64,000 nucleotides of DNA, from NCBI GenBank assembly GCA_025617375.2, contig JAMYGW020000005.1, forward strand, positions 2,108,001-2,172,000. Reading direction: 5' to 3'. The stretch comes from Acarospora socialis (Eukaryota; Ascomycota; Lecanoromycetes; Acarosporales; Acarosporaceae). Positions 1-12,181 of this stretch are shown piece after piece (the first letter of the stretch is position 1; each line of letters opens with the position of its first letter). The notes beneath the pieces were generated by a model. It was not told where the DNA came from and did not search any database. It worked only from the letters and a program-made list of their open reading frames with translations. The position numbers and the translations under genes are program-made.

Positions 1-3000
1 GACTTCATCGGTAGGCAGGAAGGAAATGTCGAAGGTGAGTGTACTGGCGTATGAGAGGGTCGGGGAAAGGTCAGAGCGGACTTCTTCGACTGTCAGGCCG
101 AAGCGGGGAGCGCTGAGGAGAAAGCCGTTGTACGGGGTCGAGGACGGGTTTGGCTTCTTTAAGCTATCGGCCGTTGCCTCTACCGAGCTTGTGAGCGCGC
201 TCTTGACTTTCACGCACTCGGCCAGTGTCTTCGTTGGCGCCATAACGAATCGTGGCGTTTTGAAGATCGCGACGTGCCGATGAGGCTCGGGGTCCATGCT
301 CTCGCTGTCGAGTCCGTAGTCTTCTGCCAGAGCATGCAAAAACGCTCGCTGGTGAGCTTGCATCGGTTTGAAGCGTAACCGCTTCTCGTGCTCATCGTTG
401 GCGAAGACGCGGAACTCGCGCTCCTGGATTTGGGCCCACTTAACGTTCTCTTGAAACATCTTGAGTGTGTCGGCCGAGTACGGGATGTGATCGTCCTTGT
501 GTGCGTCCGGGTCGATGTTGAGCGCGAGAGCGAGCTTCCGGTTGCGTTCCAGCCTCGCACACTCGTCATCGCAGGCGAGCGTCTTCTTACTGTTACCTTC
601 ACCTGTCTTGGACGCGTTGCATCTCATCTCCTGTTTCAGGTGCTGACATTCGCAGGTGATGAAGAATTTGTGAGGACAAGGCTTATCCTCACGGCAAGCA
701 TATGGAGCGTGACAAGTCTCTTCACATGGATGACCACAGAGTTTCTTGGCCTTGCCACAGGCTTGCTGACACGCTTTCCCAGCGTCTTCGCAGTCTCCCG
801 GTTTGTGGCACAGCTTGCGGCAGAAATGAGAGCCACACTTGAGCTTCCTGCCACAGACCTCACCACAGCGGACGTCTGCGAGCCAACAGGGCTGGTTCTT
901 TAGCCTCCTCTTGCCGCACATGCAACCTTTCTCTGTCAAGAAAGGGCACTTCGGACAGGCTTCGTCGTCTTCGTGGCAGTTGTGCGACACTTGTGGATGA
1001 CCGCAATTTTTCGATCTCTCGCACTCGAACCGGCAAGCGGGTGGCTTGGTGCCACAGGGTAATGGCGGCTGCAGCACGGTTCGTCCGCAGTGACAGCTAA
1101 GTTCATCGAAGATAGCTTCTCGACAACTGCCGCATGCACCTTTGTGACATAACTCAGGGCAGGTGTGGTTGCCGCACTTGAGACTTCTGCCACAAAGCCG
1201 AGTGCAGATATGTTCGGCCTCGAAACCCTCGTCGACCGCCCGGGATGCTGAGCCCAGAGGCCGAAGCTTCCGCTTCAAGGCTTGTCGCTCTGCTGCTCTG
1301 CGTTCTCCAGGACAGCATCGCTCTCCACATTCGTGGCGTCCACAGTTCAGCGACGCTTTGCATATCCGCATACACTGAGGTAGATCATCCGAGCCTTGAT
1401 GACATATCGTGGAAGATGAAGTCCGTCCACAGCGACAGCTGATCGATACCGTAAGCAGGCACGGCATGCATTCGCCAGAATGACATATTTGCTGGCAGGG
1501 ATGACCGCAGGCTAGCTTCTTGAGGCACCTTTTATTGCAATTCGGGATTGGGTCTCCGCAGGATTGCCGAGTAGAATTCGAGATTTCTTCTAACCGTGTC
1601 TTGCCACAAGGACAATGCGACACAACATCTGGCGACCGCGGGCAATGGGGCGATTCAACATCCTGCGGATGACATCGCTTCTCGCAACTGTGTTTGCCGC
1701 AATCGTACATCCTTCCACAAGATTGACCACAGTCAAACGTGCCAACCCATTGATCGATATTATCTTTTGACCCTGCCTCTGTCATCTTCATCACACTCTC
1801 CTTCTCCTCCCCTCGTTCACAGCAGACGATCGACTTTTCTACCTTCCCGCAATAGCAACGAGCGTCCACCAGAAACTCGCAAGCGCCACAAAGCCCTTCG
1901 TGACATTCCCGTTGGCAAGTGTGTTCGCCGCAAGGCATAAGGTCACCGCAAACCTCTCCACAGCTCCAACCTGTATCGTAATTCGTATCCACGCAACGCT
2001 TGCTGACCGACTTCTTGCCACAGAAGCAACTCTGTACGGGACCCATATGCGAACAAGGTGGGCAAGGTCCGGCGTGACAGAACAGCTCGCATGGATGAGG
2101 GCACTTCTTCGGCAGAACACGAGAGTTTCCACACGTTTGTCCGCAAGAATGAGGCGGAATTCCTAATATAGGTCTCGGATCCACTTCTTTCCCACACCAG
2201 CAGGAGTACGTTGAGGGAAGGCCATTCTGTGGTAGATTGCAGCCAGGACATCTCCACTGGCGGGGAGTGGGGATGTCTCCATTCTCTGTCTGTTGCTGCG
2301 CAAGCGTTGAGCCTTCGTTCTTGGACCACCTCTTGATACAACTTAGGTGGAAAACGGTCCAGCATGTTCTACAAGACCAGACCTTTGAATTCCGGCCGAC
2401 CTCGCTGGTGCAGATAGGGCACTCATAAATCCCGTGAGAGATATCTTCGTGCGTCCGAGTAGTAATGTCCGGAGCCGTAGATTTCAGACTAGACCCCCTC
2501 CGTAACCGCGGCACCCTTGCGTTCGTCCTAGGTGGTCCCATAGTCTTACCCTTATGCTCTGATTTCGGATGTTGCACGTATTGCTGGCCGGGCCGGAACT
2601 CTGGAGCGCTGGCTTGCAATGATGAAGCAGTGGAAGACGATGCATCCGCCTCGCCGCTTCTGGTAAGTTGCCCGCCAAATTGGCGCTGACTTTGGACTCT
2701 GGAACCTTGCCCTTGGACATGCCGTATATTCGAATCGGTGTCAATCGATCCCCTACCAACGCCGGAACCATGTGCACTCCTTGAGCCCTGGTGTTCGTGT
2801 GTACCACCTCTTCTACCACCACGATTCCTCTCATTACGAGCAGCACCGCTACCACTCCCACTCCCGCCTACACTTGAGTGCTCTGTAGGTGACGCTTGTG
2901 TGCTCCCTTCCACCGGATCTGGTCGTATCGATAAGGGTGCGTGCTCTTGCACTCTACCAGCATTGTGTGCGCCATCCAGATACTGACCCTCCGAAGTTCC

Positions 3001-3123
3001 ACCTGTCTGCTGAGAGATTGGAAAGCCGCCATTCCTTCGTGGCCTTCGCCACCTAGGACGGTGTTGAGGTACAGACCCCGCTGCCTGATTTGAGATTATC
3101 GGGCTCGGAGCCGGTGTTGCCAT
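1..3123 (-). CDS. FAP1/NFX1-like transcription factor or E3 ligase (3' end cut by window edge)
   Basis: The frame is open without a stop from ATG at 3123 to base 1 (1041 codons) and runs off the window. After a low-complexity Ser/Gly/Arg-rich N-terminus (about residues 1-220) comes a Cys-rich RING/PHD-like domain (about 233-295, starting CPIC and ending WRCPGC). It is followed by a long series of NF-X1-type zinc fingers (about 320-810, recurrent CG..C..C.CH.G.C..C). Last is an R3H domain (about 870-935) with the signature Arg-x3-His seen as RAFLH. This order is that of human NFX1 and yeast Fap1, nuclear proteins linked to transcription and, through the RING, ubiquitin transfer; yeast Fap1 binds FKBP12. 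These roles are inferred from the family. An upstream exon is possible: ATG at 3470, donor GTAAGT at 3454, acceptor at 3196-3195, joining in frame. Otherwise 3123 is the first ATG after an in-frame stop near 3329. Confidence 0.93.
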   Translation of the reverse strand, partial: MATPAPSPIISNQAAGSVPQHRPRWRRPRRNGGFPISQQTGGTSEGQYLDGAHNAGRVQEHAPLSIRPDPVEGSTQASPTEHSSVGGSGSGSGAARNERNRGGRRGGTHEHQGSRSAHGSGVGRGSIDTDSNIRHVQGQGSRVQSQRQFGGQLTRSGEADASSSTASSLQASAPEFRPGQQYVQHPKSEHKGKTMGPPRTNARVPRLRRGSSLKSTAPDITTRTHEDISHGIYECPICTSEVGRNSKVWSCRTCWTVFHLSCIKRWSKNEGSTLAQQQTENGDIPTPRQWRCPGCNLPQNGLPSTYSCWCGKEVDPRPILGIPPHSCGQTCGNSRVLPKKCPHPCELFCHAGPCPPCSHMGPVQSCFCGKKSVSKRCVDTNYDTGWSCGEVCGDLMPCGEHTCQRECHEGLCGACEFLVDARCYCGKVEKSIVCCERGEEKESVMKMTEAGSKDNIDQWVGTFDCGQSCGRMYDCGKHSCEKRCHPQDVESPHCPRSPDVVSHCPCGKTRLEEISNSTRQSCGDPIPNCNKRCLKKLACGHPCQQICHSGECMPCLLTVSISCRCGRTSSSTICHQGSDDLPQCMRICKASLNCGRHECGERCCPGERRAAERQALKRKLRPLGSASRAVDEGFEAEHICTRLCGRSLKCGNHTCPELCHKGACGSCREAIFDELSCHCGRTVLQPPLPCGTKPPACRFECERSKNCGHPQVSHNCHEDDEACPKCPFLTEKGCMCGKRRLKNQPCWLADVRCGEVCGRKLKCGSHFCRKLCHKPGDCEDAGKACQQACGKAKKLCGHPCEETCHAPYACREDKPCPHKFFITCECQHLKQEMRCNASKTGEGNSKKTLACDDECARLERNRKLALALNIDPDAHKDDHIPYSADTLKMFQENVKWAQIQEREFRVFANDEHEKRLRFKPMQAHQRAFLHALAEDYGLDSESMDPEPHRHVAIFKTPRFVMAPTKTLAECVKVKSALTSSVEATADSLKKPNPSSTPYNGFLLSAPRFGLTVEEVRSDLSPTLSYASTLTFDISFLPTDEV

Positions 3124-4411
3124 GGCGAACGCTGGGTAAGGACTTGGATTATCCTCTGGAACTCCCACTTGAGTATTGGACTGTTGTTGGGGCACTGATA
3201 TGTGTGGAGTGAGCCTGTGCGACTTAGAGATAGTAAGTCCGAGGCTCAGTCCGGTTGAGGTGGCGGAAGTTGACTGATATAGAGAAATAAAAGAGGCTTG
3301 ATTAATTGGTAGCCTTCCTTGAACAAATTAAAGCAACTACAGAACGATTTCCGAAACGTCAGTGTAATTGGTAGTACGGGTATGATAACAGAGTTGAGTG
3401 TTGTGGCAAGGGCACGATAATATATACTGCTTGATGACATTCGGGCAAACTTACCGCGATCGTCTGTCATGCTTTCTAACTTTAACTTATGACTCAGGCG
3501 ACTACCTTATAGACTCGATGACTAAGGTGATGTTGTTTGTCTGCATGTGAATATCAGGACACTTTCTGCCATTGTAGGGCTAGGTGGTGTGTACGTAGCT
3601 TTTGCGAATAGATCAAGGCCATACCGGAGATCACTAAAATATTGAAGATCATGACAGACCCTAATCGGCGAATAAGACATTCTAAGCGTAAAGTTCATGC
3701 CCAATGCAATAATAATGGATCCGGGCTGCTCATACAATTCGTCTCCAATACACAGCAGATTATCCACACTCACAATGCATACTCTCTAGGGGAATAAATG
3801 TCACAAGGCCTTAAGGTCATCCCTACGAAACACCTACTGTTAGCACGACCTTCTTCCTCTCGCCTCCCCTATCTCCAAATCATATACTTTATAGTCCTCA
3901 CTACTGTAAGGGTTACTTGTCCGATCTTGTCGCTCTCCTCCGACTCCCATCACGCTTTATTTTCGCATTTACTTCATGCCCTCAATGTATGTCTCGAGAT
4001 GGGAGAAAACAGCACCTATACTTTGTATACATTCATCCACATTGAGTCTCAAGATGGCAAAAGCACCTCTGATAACACCAGCACCGACAAGGGAAGGAAC
4101 TGATTCAAACCTGACCACGGCACCAGCAAGCACCATACAGGTGTCTGTCAGGAAAGATATTCCAGACGGTTGTTGTTGGGACTGACGCGCTTTAATTTAG
4201 CCAGGACCTACCCATCAAGAAAAAGGTCCGGTAGCGGCTACCCTAGCTCCCTAGTCCCGAACTTCATCCCAACGGCTCGCTCTCGGAAGCCTGTCCAAAG
4301 AGGCACCCGTCCGAATGAGACGAGGCTTACCATCAAGCACGAATTGGACCCATCATTGGTCGAAAAGTTTGTCTTGACCTGTTTGGAAAAAATTGAGGAA
4401 GATTGAGTCTT
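3124..4411. other. intergenic stretch with possible 5' exon/UTR of the FAP1-like gene
   Basis: This interval lies between two genes transcribed in the same direction (minus). It probably holds the promoter and 5' leader of the FAP1-like gene and the terminator of the protease gene. Positions 3455-3470 could be a 16-nt first exon of the FAP1-like gene. On the plus strand, 4170-4406 has a frame ending in TGA that looks mildly protein-like. It has no ATG and no splice partner of workable size was found, so no gene is called. Confidence 0.45.
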
Positions 4412-7400
4412 TTAGTCTGACGAGTCGCTAGCCTGTGTGAAGCTCGGCGTTGAAAGTCTAGCGGTGGAGCAAGTGACGTGGTTGAAGGGAGGCGGTAGCG
4501 GTTGGGAGGGAGACGCAGGCGTCCTGGGCGGCGTGAAAAAACGCTTCCGGCCGGCGGAGGAGTCCACCCTCGGGCCCATCTCTGTGACCATCGATGTCCG
4601 GCTGTTGTTCGGCCCCACGGGCTCTTCTTCAGGTGAAAGGAGGCCCCCAGCACTTCTCAGTGTGACTCGCGGGTTTTCCGTAACGTCTCCGGGTGTTAGT
4701 AGTTCGACGTCCGTGGCGCCGGTGACTCGTTTGATGTGATTGAATATCTTGCTGATTGGCGTGAAATAGGTGATGTGGCGCGCCCTGTTGTACGAGATGA
4801 TCTGCCCGAGCAGCTTACCTTCGGATGTGAAGATCCAAGTACCCGAGTCGCCGGAGTCGCCGAGTCCATATGGACGCCTGGGTGCAAAGGCCCAGGCATC
4901 GTAGGGTCCATAGGTTTCATCGTAGAATATTGATGGGTGAGGGGATAGGAAACCATCCGCGAGACCAGTCTCACTGCCGCGGCCAAACACTCGTGACAGA
5001 TACCCACCTTCGGAGCCTGGCTTACCCCATTCTTGAGCGGAGAAATTCATCAGAGTACTGAAGGCAGACTCGTCGACGTATACGGAAGGGGTCCAGCAGC
5101 CTTTATGTATAGAAGCTTGGTGGCTCCCTTCCATGTATGCAGTTACATCGCCTGGGCTGTTACAACCAATGCGGCCCACCGGGAGATCTCCGATCAGAAG
5201 CCAGTCCATCTGAGGCCATATGTCAGCTCGGAGGTCAACTGGAGTCCACTCGACTTACCTCAACGTCTTGATCAAGGCAAAGGCCAGAAGACCAAGCTGC
5301 GTTTCCAAAATTGGTACCCTCGCGTGTGCACACCTTGTTGAGCAAGTCGTCCAAATTATCCAGGTTATCGATGGCAGCATAGTTTTCGTTAGCACAGCGC
5401 TTTATACGCCTACCCTCCAAGCGGGCCACTAAACTTTTCACATCCGGGACCGCAGGACAGCTTAACGTAACTCTTACACCAGGCCCGTCTCCAAACTCAT
5501 ACACACCATTGCAGATGCCGGGCGAATAGTCATAGCCAGGTTCGGCCATTTCTTCATCCTCGTCGTTGCCGGTAATGGATAGAGAAAGGTCTTTCTGATC
5601 ATCGGAGACCAGAATATGGTGAACTGTCATGGCGTAATAGCTCCAATGGCGTCGGCAGAGGTGCTTGATTTTGAGATATCCTCCCAGAGAAACCTTTCCA
5701 CTTCTCAAAGGTCCGTCGGCGGTACCCAGAGAGGCTCCACAAGTAGGCCGTTGCATATAATGGCCATGGACCGACGATGAGAACATACACTGGCCCTGAT
5801 CGGACACTGCCGCGCCGCTTGAGCCATCGTGCTCGTCGCTCGCTGACTTCTCTATCTTGCCCTGAGTGATATTGATGGGTAAGCCTAGAGGCTCCATGCA
5901 ACTTCTCACGAGCGCCAGGTTTAATTTGAGAGGATCCCAGCAGGTGATGCATATGGTGGGTTCTTCATTCATCAGGAACAACTCCAGAGCACCTCTGTTA
6001 CCTTTACCCATAATCTCCCGAGTGCAAGCTTTTATGGATGGCAGCATCTCCGTCCACTGCCTTGATTTAGGATGACCAAATGGTAAGGGCACTGTATTAC
6101 GGTGCTTTGGGTGACTGGGCTCCATGTTGAACGTTATAACGGATGCGGTGGTGACGGACGGTGCATCGACGGAGTCAGGCTCGGCTTTCACAGTACACAC
6201 ACTATCCTTCAAGTAATGTTTCTTGTTCACCATCAACCTCGCTGGACCCTCCTCATCATTGGTATGAGAGGTTTTAACTGCAGCTGAGGGGAAGAGGCCG
6301 GTGTTAGTGCCATGCATTACAGATTTGGAGGTGAAGCCAAAAAGGGCTGCCATCCCAGGATGACTCGTACCTGAGTGAGACTCCTGATAATCGAAAGGGC
6401 TCATGGGTTCTGTCTTGAAATTCATCGTGGATTGTGAGCTGTCAATGGAATTCCCAGCTAACCCTTTGACGGGTGAGTTTGATTGATCTGGATGTGACCA
6501 GTGGGACTGTGGCGTGCTACGAGATTCCGTCACTGGAGACTCTTCGCTCTCGGACCCGGAGCTCTCCTCTTTGGAGTGTTGGTTGTCGGTGCTCATCCGA
6601 TGCACACGTTGTGCATGCTTCATCAGAGTGGTCTTCCGGCAAAAGCTGCTGGAAATCAGCTGGCGTCCTTGCACCTCAACGGAAAATGTACCTCTTGTCA
6701 CATTGGCCGACGGAGCACTTGTAGGGCCGTTTCCCTGTATGTATCCGCCTATGCCTCGCAAGGCTTGACGACTGCCACGGAAACAGATCAGTATGGGTCT
6801 CTGACTTGTCTCCTACTGAAGTAATAGGAGCTGCAGAAGCTAGATACGAATCCCGCTTTCCCTTCATGTTTCGCTGCTCGGAGGGCTGCTGATACTGGTC
6901 AAGGTCTGGCTTCGCTGAAGCAATATCTTCAAATTTGTCTCCGTCAATACCTGGATCGGTTTTGTTGCTAAAGCGCTCGCCCTTGTATGAACATTCTCGC
7001 CAGTCTTTGATATTCGCCATTTCGTCAAGCGCTTTAGGTGACTCCCGCTTAACTTCCATTCTATGACAGTCGCCGGATTCAGCCTTTGTTGACGGCACCT
7101 TCATGTCAGGAGCTGGATGAGTAGGTCCATCCTTATCAAACACGTCTCCGTTGTCCGCTGCCTGGGACCAGGTATCTCGACCTTTCTGTGTCATTTGATT
7201 GCAGTCCAACCTTGTCAGGTCCGAGATGTAACCTGAATCGATAGACTGAATCGAATTTACGGAACGATCTGAAGTCATTGACACATCTTCGAATGCTCTC
7301 TGGTATTTAGGAAAATTCTCCCAAAAAGTACGCAGCTGTTCCCAATTACGTACCCAATCAAAGACCGGAAGTGGCTTTCTATCGGTGACTTCATCAACTT

Positions 7401-8577
7401 CTTTCAACCACTTATTCAAATTCTTTGTAGTCGGAGGCAAATAAAAGCCCCCTTCACGGATAGTTTGATATTCGGGAGAACAAAAATGAGTTTCCCTAAG
7501 GTGCGCGGCAGCATTAGAGTAGCGCTCATACTTCTTACCCGTCCGACAAGCTTCACAGTGAGCGAGGAATTTCTTGTCCAGCGAGATATCCACGGTGATC
7601 CAGACCTTGCGCGTGGGATGACTTGCAGCCATATGTCTTCGATAATCAGCTTTGCGGTTGTAGCGTCGCGGGTAATTGCAGCGCTGGCAGGTGAAAGGCC
7701 CATCAGCAGAAAGAATGGAGGGACTTGCCCGGGGGACCTCGGGAAGAATTTGATCATAGGTCTTGACAGACTGTTTCCGTACAGACTCCTGTAGCTGATG
7801 AGAGCTGTCCATTGGAGAGGGTAGTACTTCAGCATGTGGCATCTCGCCACGTTTAGCAACTGCATTGTCAATGCTGTCTTGAACAGTGTCTGGATGATAC
7901 AAGTACCAATCCCTAAAGTCAGTAGTGACTTTGCCACAATCTGATGGCTCATCCACGAGCGGACGTGTCTGAGATGTTCTGTCAAACAGATATGGATATC
8001 CATAGCCCATCTCGAAATCGTGTACTGAGCGACCGTAACTGTCCTGTAGTGCTGGTTGACCAACATGGTTATAATCAGACTCGTCGAATATAGACCTTGA
8101 TACTTCTATAGGCTGTTGGTGAAACGAATTGGTAAAACTGGCTGTGCTGCCACTTGTCCACGATGGTGGGTCATCTTGTATGGATCCAGCACTCATGTTA
8201 TGGTAATAGACATTCCATCCCGGATCCTGTTAACATCAAAAATCTATTACGGAGGGTACGTAGAGAGCAGCTCATTCCTGACGGGAACGTACGTTGAGAG
8301 TGCCAGAGAAATCCATGGCGATGTCCGATGGGTCGACGTCGACATGGGATGGCGGGCGCGGACAATCTAGCGAGCAATCAAGTGACGAGCCCTGCTGCTG
8401 CAGTTCCTCCCGATCGTGAACCCCTTGCTCTTCGGTCACGAATCGATGTCCATCGAAGTGATTCCATAGGCCAACATTGACATGCGAAGAATCGAGCATC
8501 CAATCCAGCGACGAATCCTGTTCCTGCATTTCCCTACCGCTACCCTCCGCTCCTGTTCGTCCAGCCCAGCTCCCCAT
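4412..8577 (-). CDS. C2H2 zinc-finger protein with C-terminal trypsin-fold serine protease domain (4 exons)
   Basis: Exons read 8577-8293, 8226-6692, 6648-5259 and 5209-4412; all three introns (66, 43 and 49 nt) are GT-AG and keep frame, giving 1335 residues. The start is the first ATG after an in-frame TGA; a second Met is 16 codons on. Two Cys/His clusters lie near residues 275-340. A clear C2H2 finger follows: C599-x4-C604-x13-H618-x4-H623, preceded by a TGKRPYKC linker. It is completed only by splicing at 6691-6649. The half finger before it (ARHRRIH) lacks its Cys pair; a 45-nt in-frame intron (GTAGGA...CAG) may sit just ahead. The C-terminus is a PA-clan protease fold: His in TVHH (H951), Asp in the DW start of exon 4 (D1072), Ser in GDSGDSG (S1192). 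Nuclear DNA binding plus proteolysis is inference. Confidence 0.88.
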
Positions 8578-9240
8578 CTCCGACAAGATAGTCGAGAAGG
8601 CAGTAGGAGAAAGTTCAACAATTCTACAAAACACAATCGTTCAAGCACTGCGAGCAACAGCTCTTCAAACAGCTTCAAAGAAGGAAAACGGTTTTGGTAG
8701 TAAGTTCACCAGAACGTGGTTCGGACGATGTAGCCTAGGCGGCAGAGCCGCAACGAGGCAAAACGAGGCGTGCAAGGCTGCAGCATCCCCTGCTGGCCAG
8801 AACACCCGGTCGTTTGAGAAGCCAATCATCGTGATGGGGAATTGCACGAAACGAGACGTTTCTGCTACAGAATGGAAAAAGATGTTGCATAACCATGAAA
8901 TATTGGAGATTCAGTGCGGCATGTACAGTAGGTACCAGTGTTGATGGGGAGGGAAAGGGAGCTTTTTGTAAAGAATACAAATTGGTAGATATTCCAATCA
9001 CAGTTAAAGAACGGGATAGATAAAGGACAAGGTCGGCATTATGTTTGCAATAGATTGATGTTGTTGAATATTGAACGTCCACGACAAGCATCCATATCCT
9101 TGATTGATTGATTGATTGATTACTTCATAGGTGACCAAGGCTGCCTAGGCTGCCATACACCACATAACTACAAACAGACTAGCGCATACTTTCTTGCCCA
9201 CAAATCAAAAAGCCAAAGCCAAACTATGATTCAGATCCCA
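8578..9240. promoter_or_regulatory. upstream region of the zinc-finger/protease gene
   Basis: About 660 bp of GC-balanced DNA lies between the start codon of the zinc-finger/protease gene and the edge of the mutated repeat block. Several open frames cross it on both strands, but none looks like a protein or has splice support. It is expected to carry the promoter and leader of the minus-strand gene; no specific regulatory site was recognised. Confidence 0.4.
9100..9121. repeat. TTGA tetranucleotide microsatellite
   Basis: Five perfect TTGA units plus TT. It lies about 120 bp outside the mutated block, next to where the LINE 3' end should be, and could be unrelated slippage or a remnant of a LINE tail. 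Confidence 0.9.
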
Positions 9241-11798
9241 TTAATGCCCTGTAGCTCTCTATTTCTCAGTACTGATGTCTTGCTAGTTTTCTCTGTAAGT
9301 GTTCTAAGTTAATGTCTTTCTCAGATTGTCATTCTAGAGAATTATTGTTGCTATAAACAATTAATTGCTGTTTCTGTGATCTGAAAAATGTAACTATATG
9401 AATATATGAATCTTCTATTTCAGACTGTGTTGAGAATTCTCAGCATCTATGTTTAAATTTTCTGACATCTCTTTCATTGTCTGAAATTGTCTCAGATGAT
9501 TGTCTCAAAGCATAAGTATAATGACTGTTTTGATCAGTGCTGAGTTCTTAAAAATCTTCTTCACATCATGAATTCTTTCAAATAGATTCTTTCTTAAATT
9601 CTGAGTTCTTGAGCATTCTGTGAGTATATGATGCACTGTTTGAATGTCTTGATTGTAGAAGCATTGAGGAAATTCAGCTCTGTCTATGACATATAAATAG
9701 TGAGTTATGTTTATTTTCTCAATGCAAAGCTGTGTAATCAAGAAGCTGATTGAGCATCAAATGTCTGCATGCTTGTTCAGCATCTTGCAGTTAAGTTTCT
9801 TCTTCAAACTGAAAGTTGTTCTTTCAGAGATTTCATGCTTTTATTCACTGACTCATTTCTTAACTATTCATCTTCAAATGAACATCTTGCAAATGACTGT
9901 CAGACAGTACAGAATCTCTGAGAATGTGTATGAGTTTAAAACTGCAGTTTTTGTGATCTTGTCTGTCTTCTTGTTGTTAAATATCTCTATATGTATTGAT
10001 ATTCAGTGTATCTGTATTCATATGTTTTGTGCATGTAGAGCATTCACATTCTGAACTATTCAATTCAGTAAATACTGATCTGACTGTGTTTTGAGCTTTG
10101 CTGTTGTTCAAATGAATGTCTGATTGTCAATGTATATGTTAATGATTCAGATATTCTGATTCTTCTTCTTAATTTCTCAGATCATATTCATAATCATAAT
10201 CAAATTCTGTAGTTCTGCAGTATATATTGTAGAGATGTCTTTGAGTCTTATGTAGCACATATGATTTCTGTCTCTATCTAAAATCATTATTGCTGCATCT
10301 ACATATTTCTGTATTTCACTGTTGTCAGTATAGATATTCAAGACTTTTTAATCTTAACACAGAGAATTTAAATCATGAGTACACATCACTTTGTCTGCAT
10401 CAGTCACTATAAAGATTGCTGATTCTTTTCATCATGATGATGTAATATAAAGAACTTTTAACTTTAAATTCAGCTCTTTCTGCAGAATAAATTTCTGTAC
10501 AGAGTATTTAAGTTGCAGACACTTTAAAGAACTTTTTTATCTCAGTAACTTGATGTAAATTAATCTGAAGATTCACATCAGACTGTATATTAATATTGTC
10601 ATCATTTACAGTAATAAGTACTTCAGCATCTTCTTTAACTGTTGTTTCATCAGCAGAAGAAACAATTTCATATTCAGAATTGAGTCAGCTATAATGTGAA
10701 AGACATTTGTCACTATTGCATTTACTCATCACTGAATAACAGTGAGTTTCTGAAGTATCTTTTGCTGTTATATAATTGTATTATACTTACTACTGAGTGT
10801 ATATCAGACAGAGCAGCAGTATAGAATTTATGAAAGAATCACAGTGATATACAGTCTCTGTAAGTTGTTTAAATTAAAGTTTCAGATTGAGTCTGTGATT
10901 ACTGTTAAGTTTATTAAACTTGTAATTGTTTTTGTCTGTATATGTCTGAGATGAGTTTCAAAGTTTAATTATAAATCTAAAATAATCTTTAGAACTTAAC
11001 ACATCAGTGAGAATCTGATTGTCTGAGTTTTCAACTTCAGTTTAGCTGTCATGTTGTGTTTCTTTGATTGATTGATGAAGTGTATAAGTTCATATTTTGT
11101 GAAAACAAACACTGAAGCATACTTTCATACTTACAGCTCTGTGTTCTTGTGTATAATCTATAGTGTTTAACAGTTTGTTGCTGTTGTCTCTTCTGTAACT
11201 AAAAATTCAATATTGTTTATTTAATTTGCTGCTGAGACACACAGATCTGATTGAGTGTTTAAATTCAACATGTTAACATTGTAAAATAAATACAGAATGA
11301 AGAACAGTGACAAGTTCTGTGATATGTTTGTGTGTACTTTAAAGAGATCTGATTTGTACTTTAATAGTTTGATTGTTGAAATCTGTCTTTTAAGAAAGCT
11401 GTTTATTTATGTGACTATTTTCATTGAAAGTCTTCTCTTTCACAGATTATGAAGCAGTCTCTAATGTAACATATTGTTAAAGATTTTTAATACATTCAGC
11501 ATTAGTAGTGATGTCACTGATGTCACTAAATTTCAAACTCTTTGTATCTGCTTCAGTAGCATGTGTATGATATATTCTGTAAAGATTGTTTTTCTTTTAT
11601 TTAGAAGTGTTTTAGAGAGTAGATCATGAATCTCTGTCATGTAGTTGATTCTTTGTGTAATGACTAATTTTAGAGCTTTTTTCAGAATATTTAGTAAAGT
11701 CACTAATCTGTACATCTTTGCTTGCTGATAGTTGTTCTTGTTGAACTTTTGCAGTATTACTGTAATAAAATATTTGAAGACATTCAGATGTTTTCTTT
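9240..11798 (-). mobile_element. Tad1-like LINE, piece 1 (3' end: RT and C-terminal part of ORF2)
   Basis: Minus strand. Just inside the right end (11790-11533) is the reverse transcriptase block YRLVTLLNILKKAL, matching the YRPVALLNTLGKALE motif of fungal Tad1-type LINEs. At 9741-9505 is the C-terminal tail of ORF2 with a Cys/His cluster (FPQCFY...TVHHILTEC), typical of LINEs with RNase H-type tails. Stops and shifts occur throughout. The piece ends at Gypsy-1 (target duplication TCTTT); the sequence continues in frame at 17984. The left limit is where CC/CG-containing DNA resumes. Confidence 0.85.
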
Positions 11799-12150
11799 TG
11801 TTATAGTCAAGTCAGAATGAACTTAGAGCAGACTGATGTGTACATGTGAAAGATATATATTCAGAAAATGTTTAAACAGCAGTTACATGACATCTCAACA
11901 TGCTTGATGATGAGCTTGATGAGCAAGCTCAATGAGTTGCATAAGTGAGCTGCCTTAACAGACTCAACAATGAGATCAACAAGCAGACTCAGTATATAGT
12001 CACAGTCATTTTTCTTATGAAAAGAATCATGTTCAACTTAAGTAATCATCTAAGAGTTAAAGATCAGAACCATTTCAGACCAGTCATTATATCAATAAGC
12101 ACAAACTCTTAGTTCTACATATCTGAGAAATCTCAGGTTAGAATGTTACA
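11799..12150 (+). repeat. Gypsy-1 5' LTR
   Basis: 352 bp, TG...CA ends, matching 17627-17978 over its whole length. The U3 part is rich in short inverted repeats built on AGCTTGATGAGC-like words. Confidence 0.95.
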
Positions 12151-12181
12151 CTTTGAACACTCTTATGATATAATAAGTATG

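Noticed and set aside
3798-4406. Plus-strand frames downstream of the protease gene
   Set aside because: The last one (4170-4406) lacks ATG, and the only phase-correct donor would make a 33-nt intron. No domain was seen, so it was not called as a gene.
8578-8634. Longer N-terminus of the zinc-finger/protease protein beginning at 8634
   Set aside because: The codon there is GTG; the first ATG in frame after the upstream TGA is at 8577.
8477-8944. 155-codon plus-strand frame
   Set aside because: It overlaps the first exon of the zinc-finger/protease gene on the opposite strand, and its composition looks like a shadow frame; nothing matches a family.
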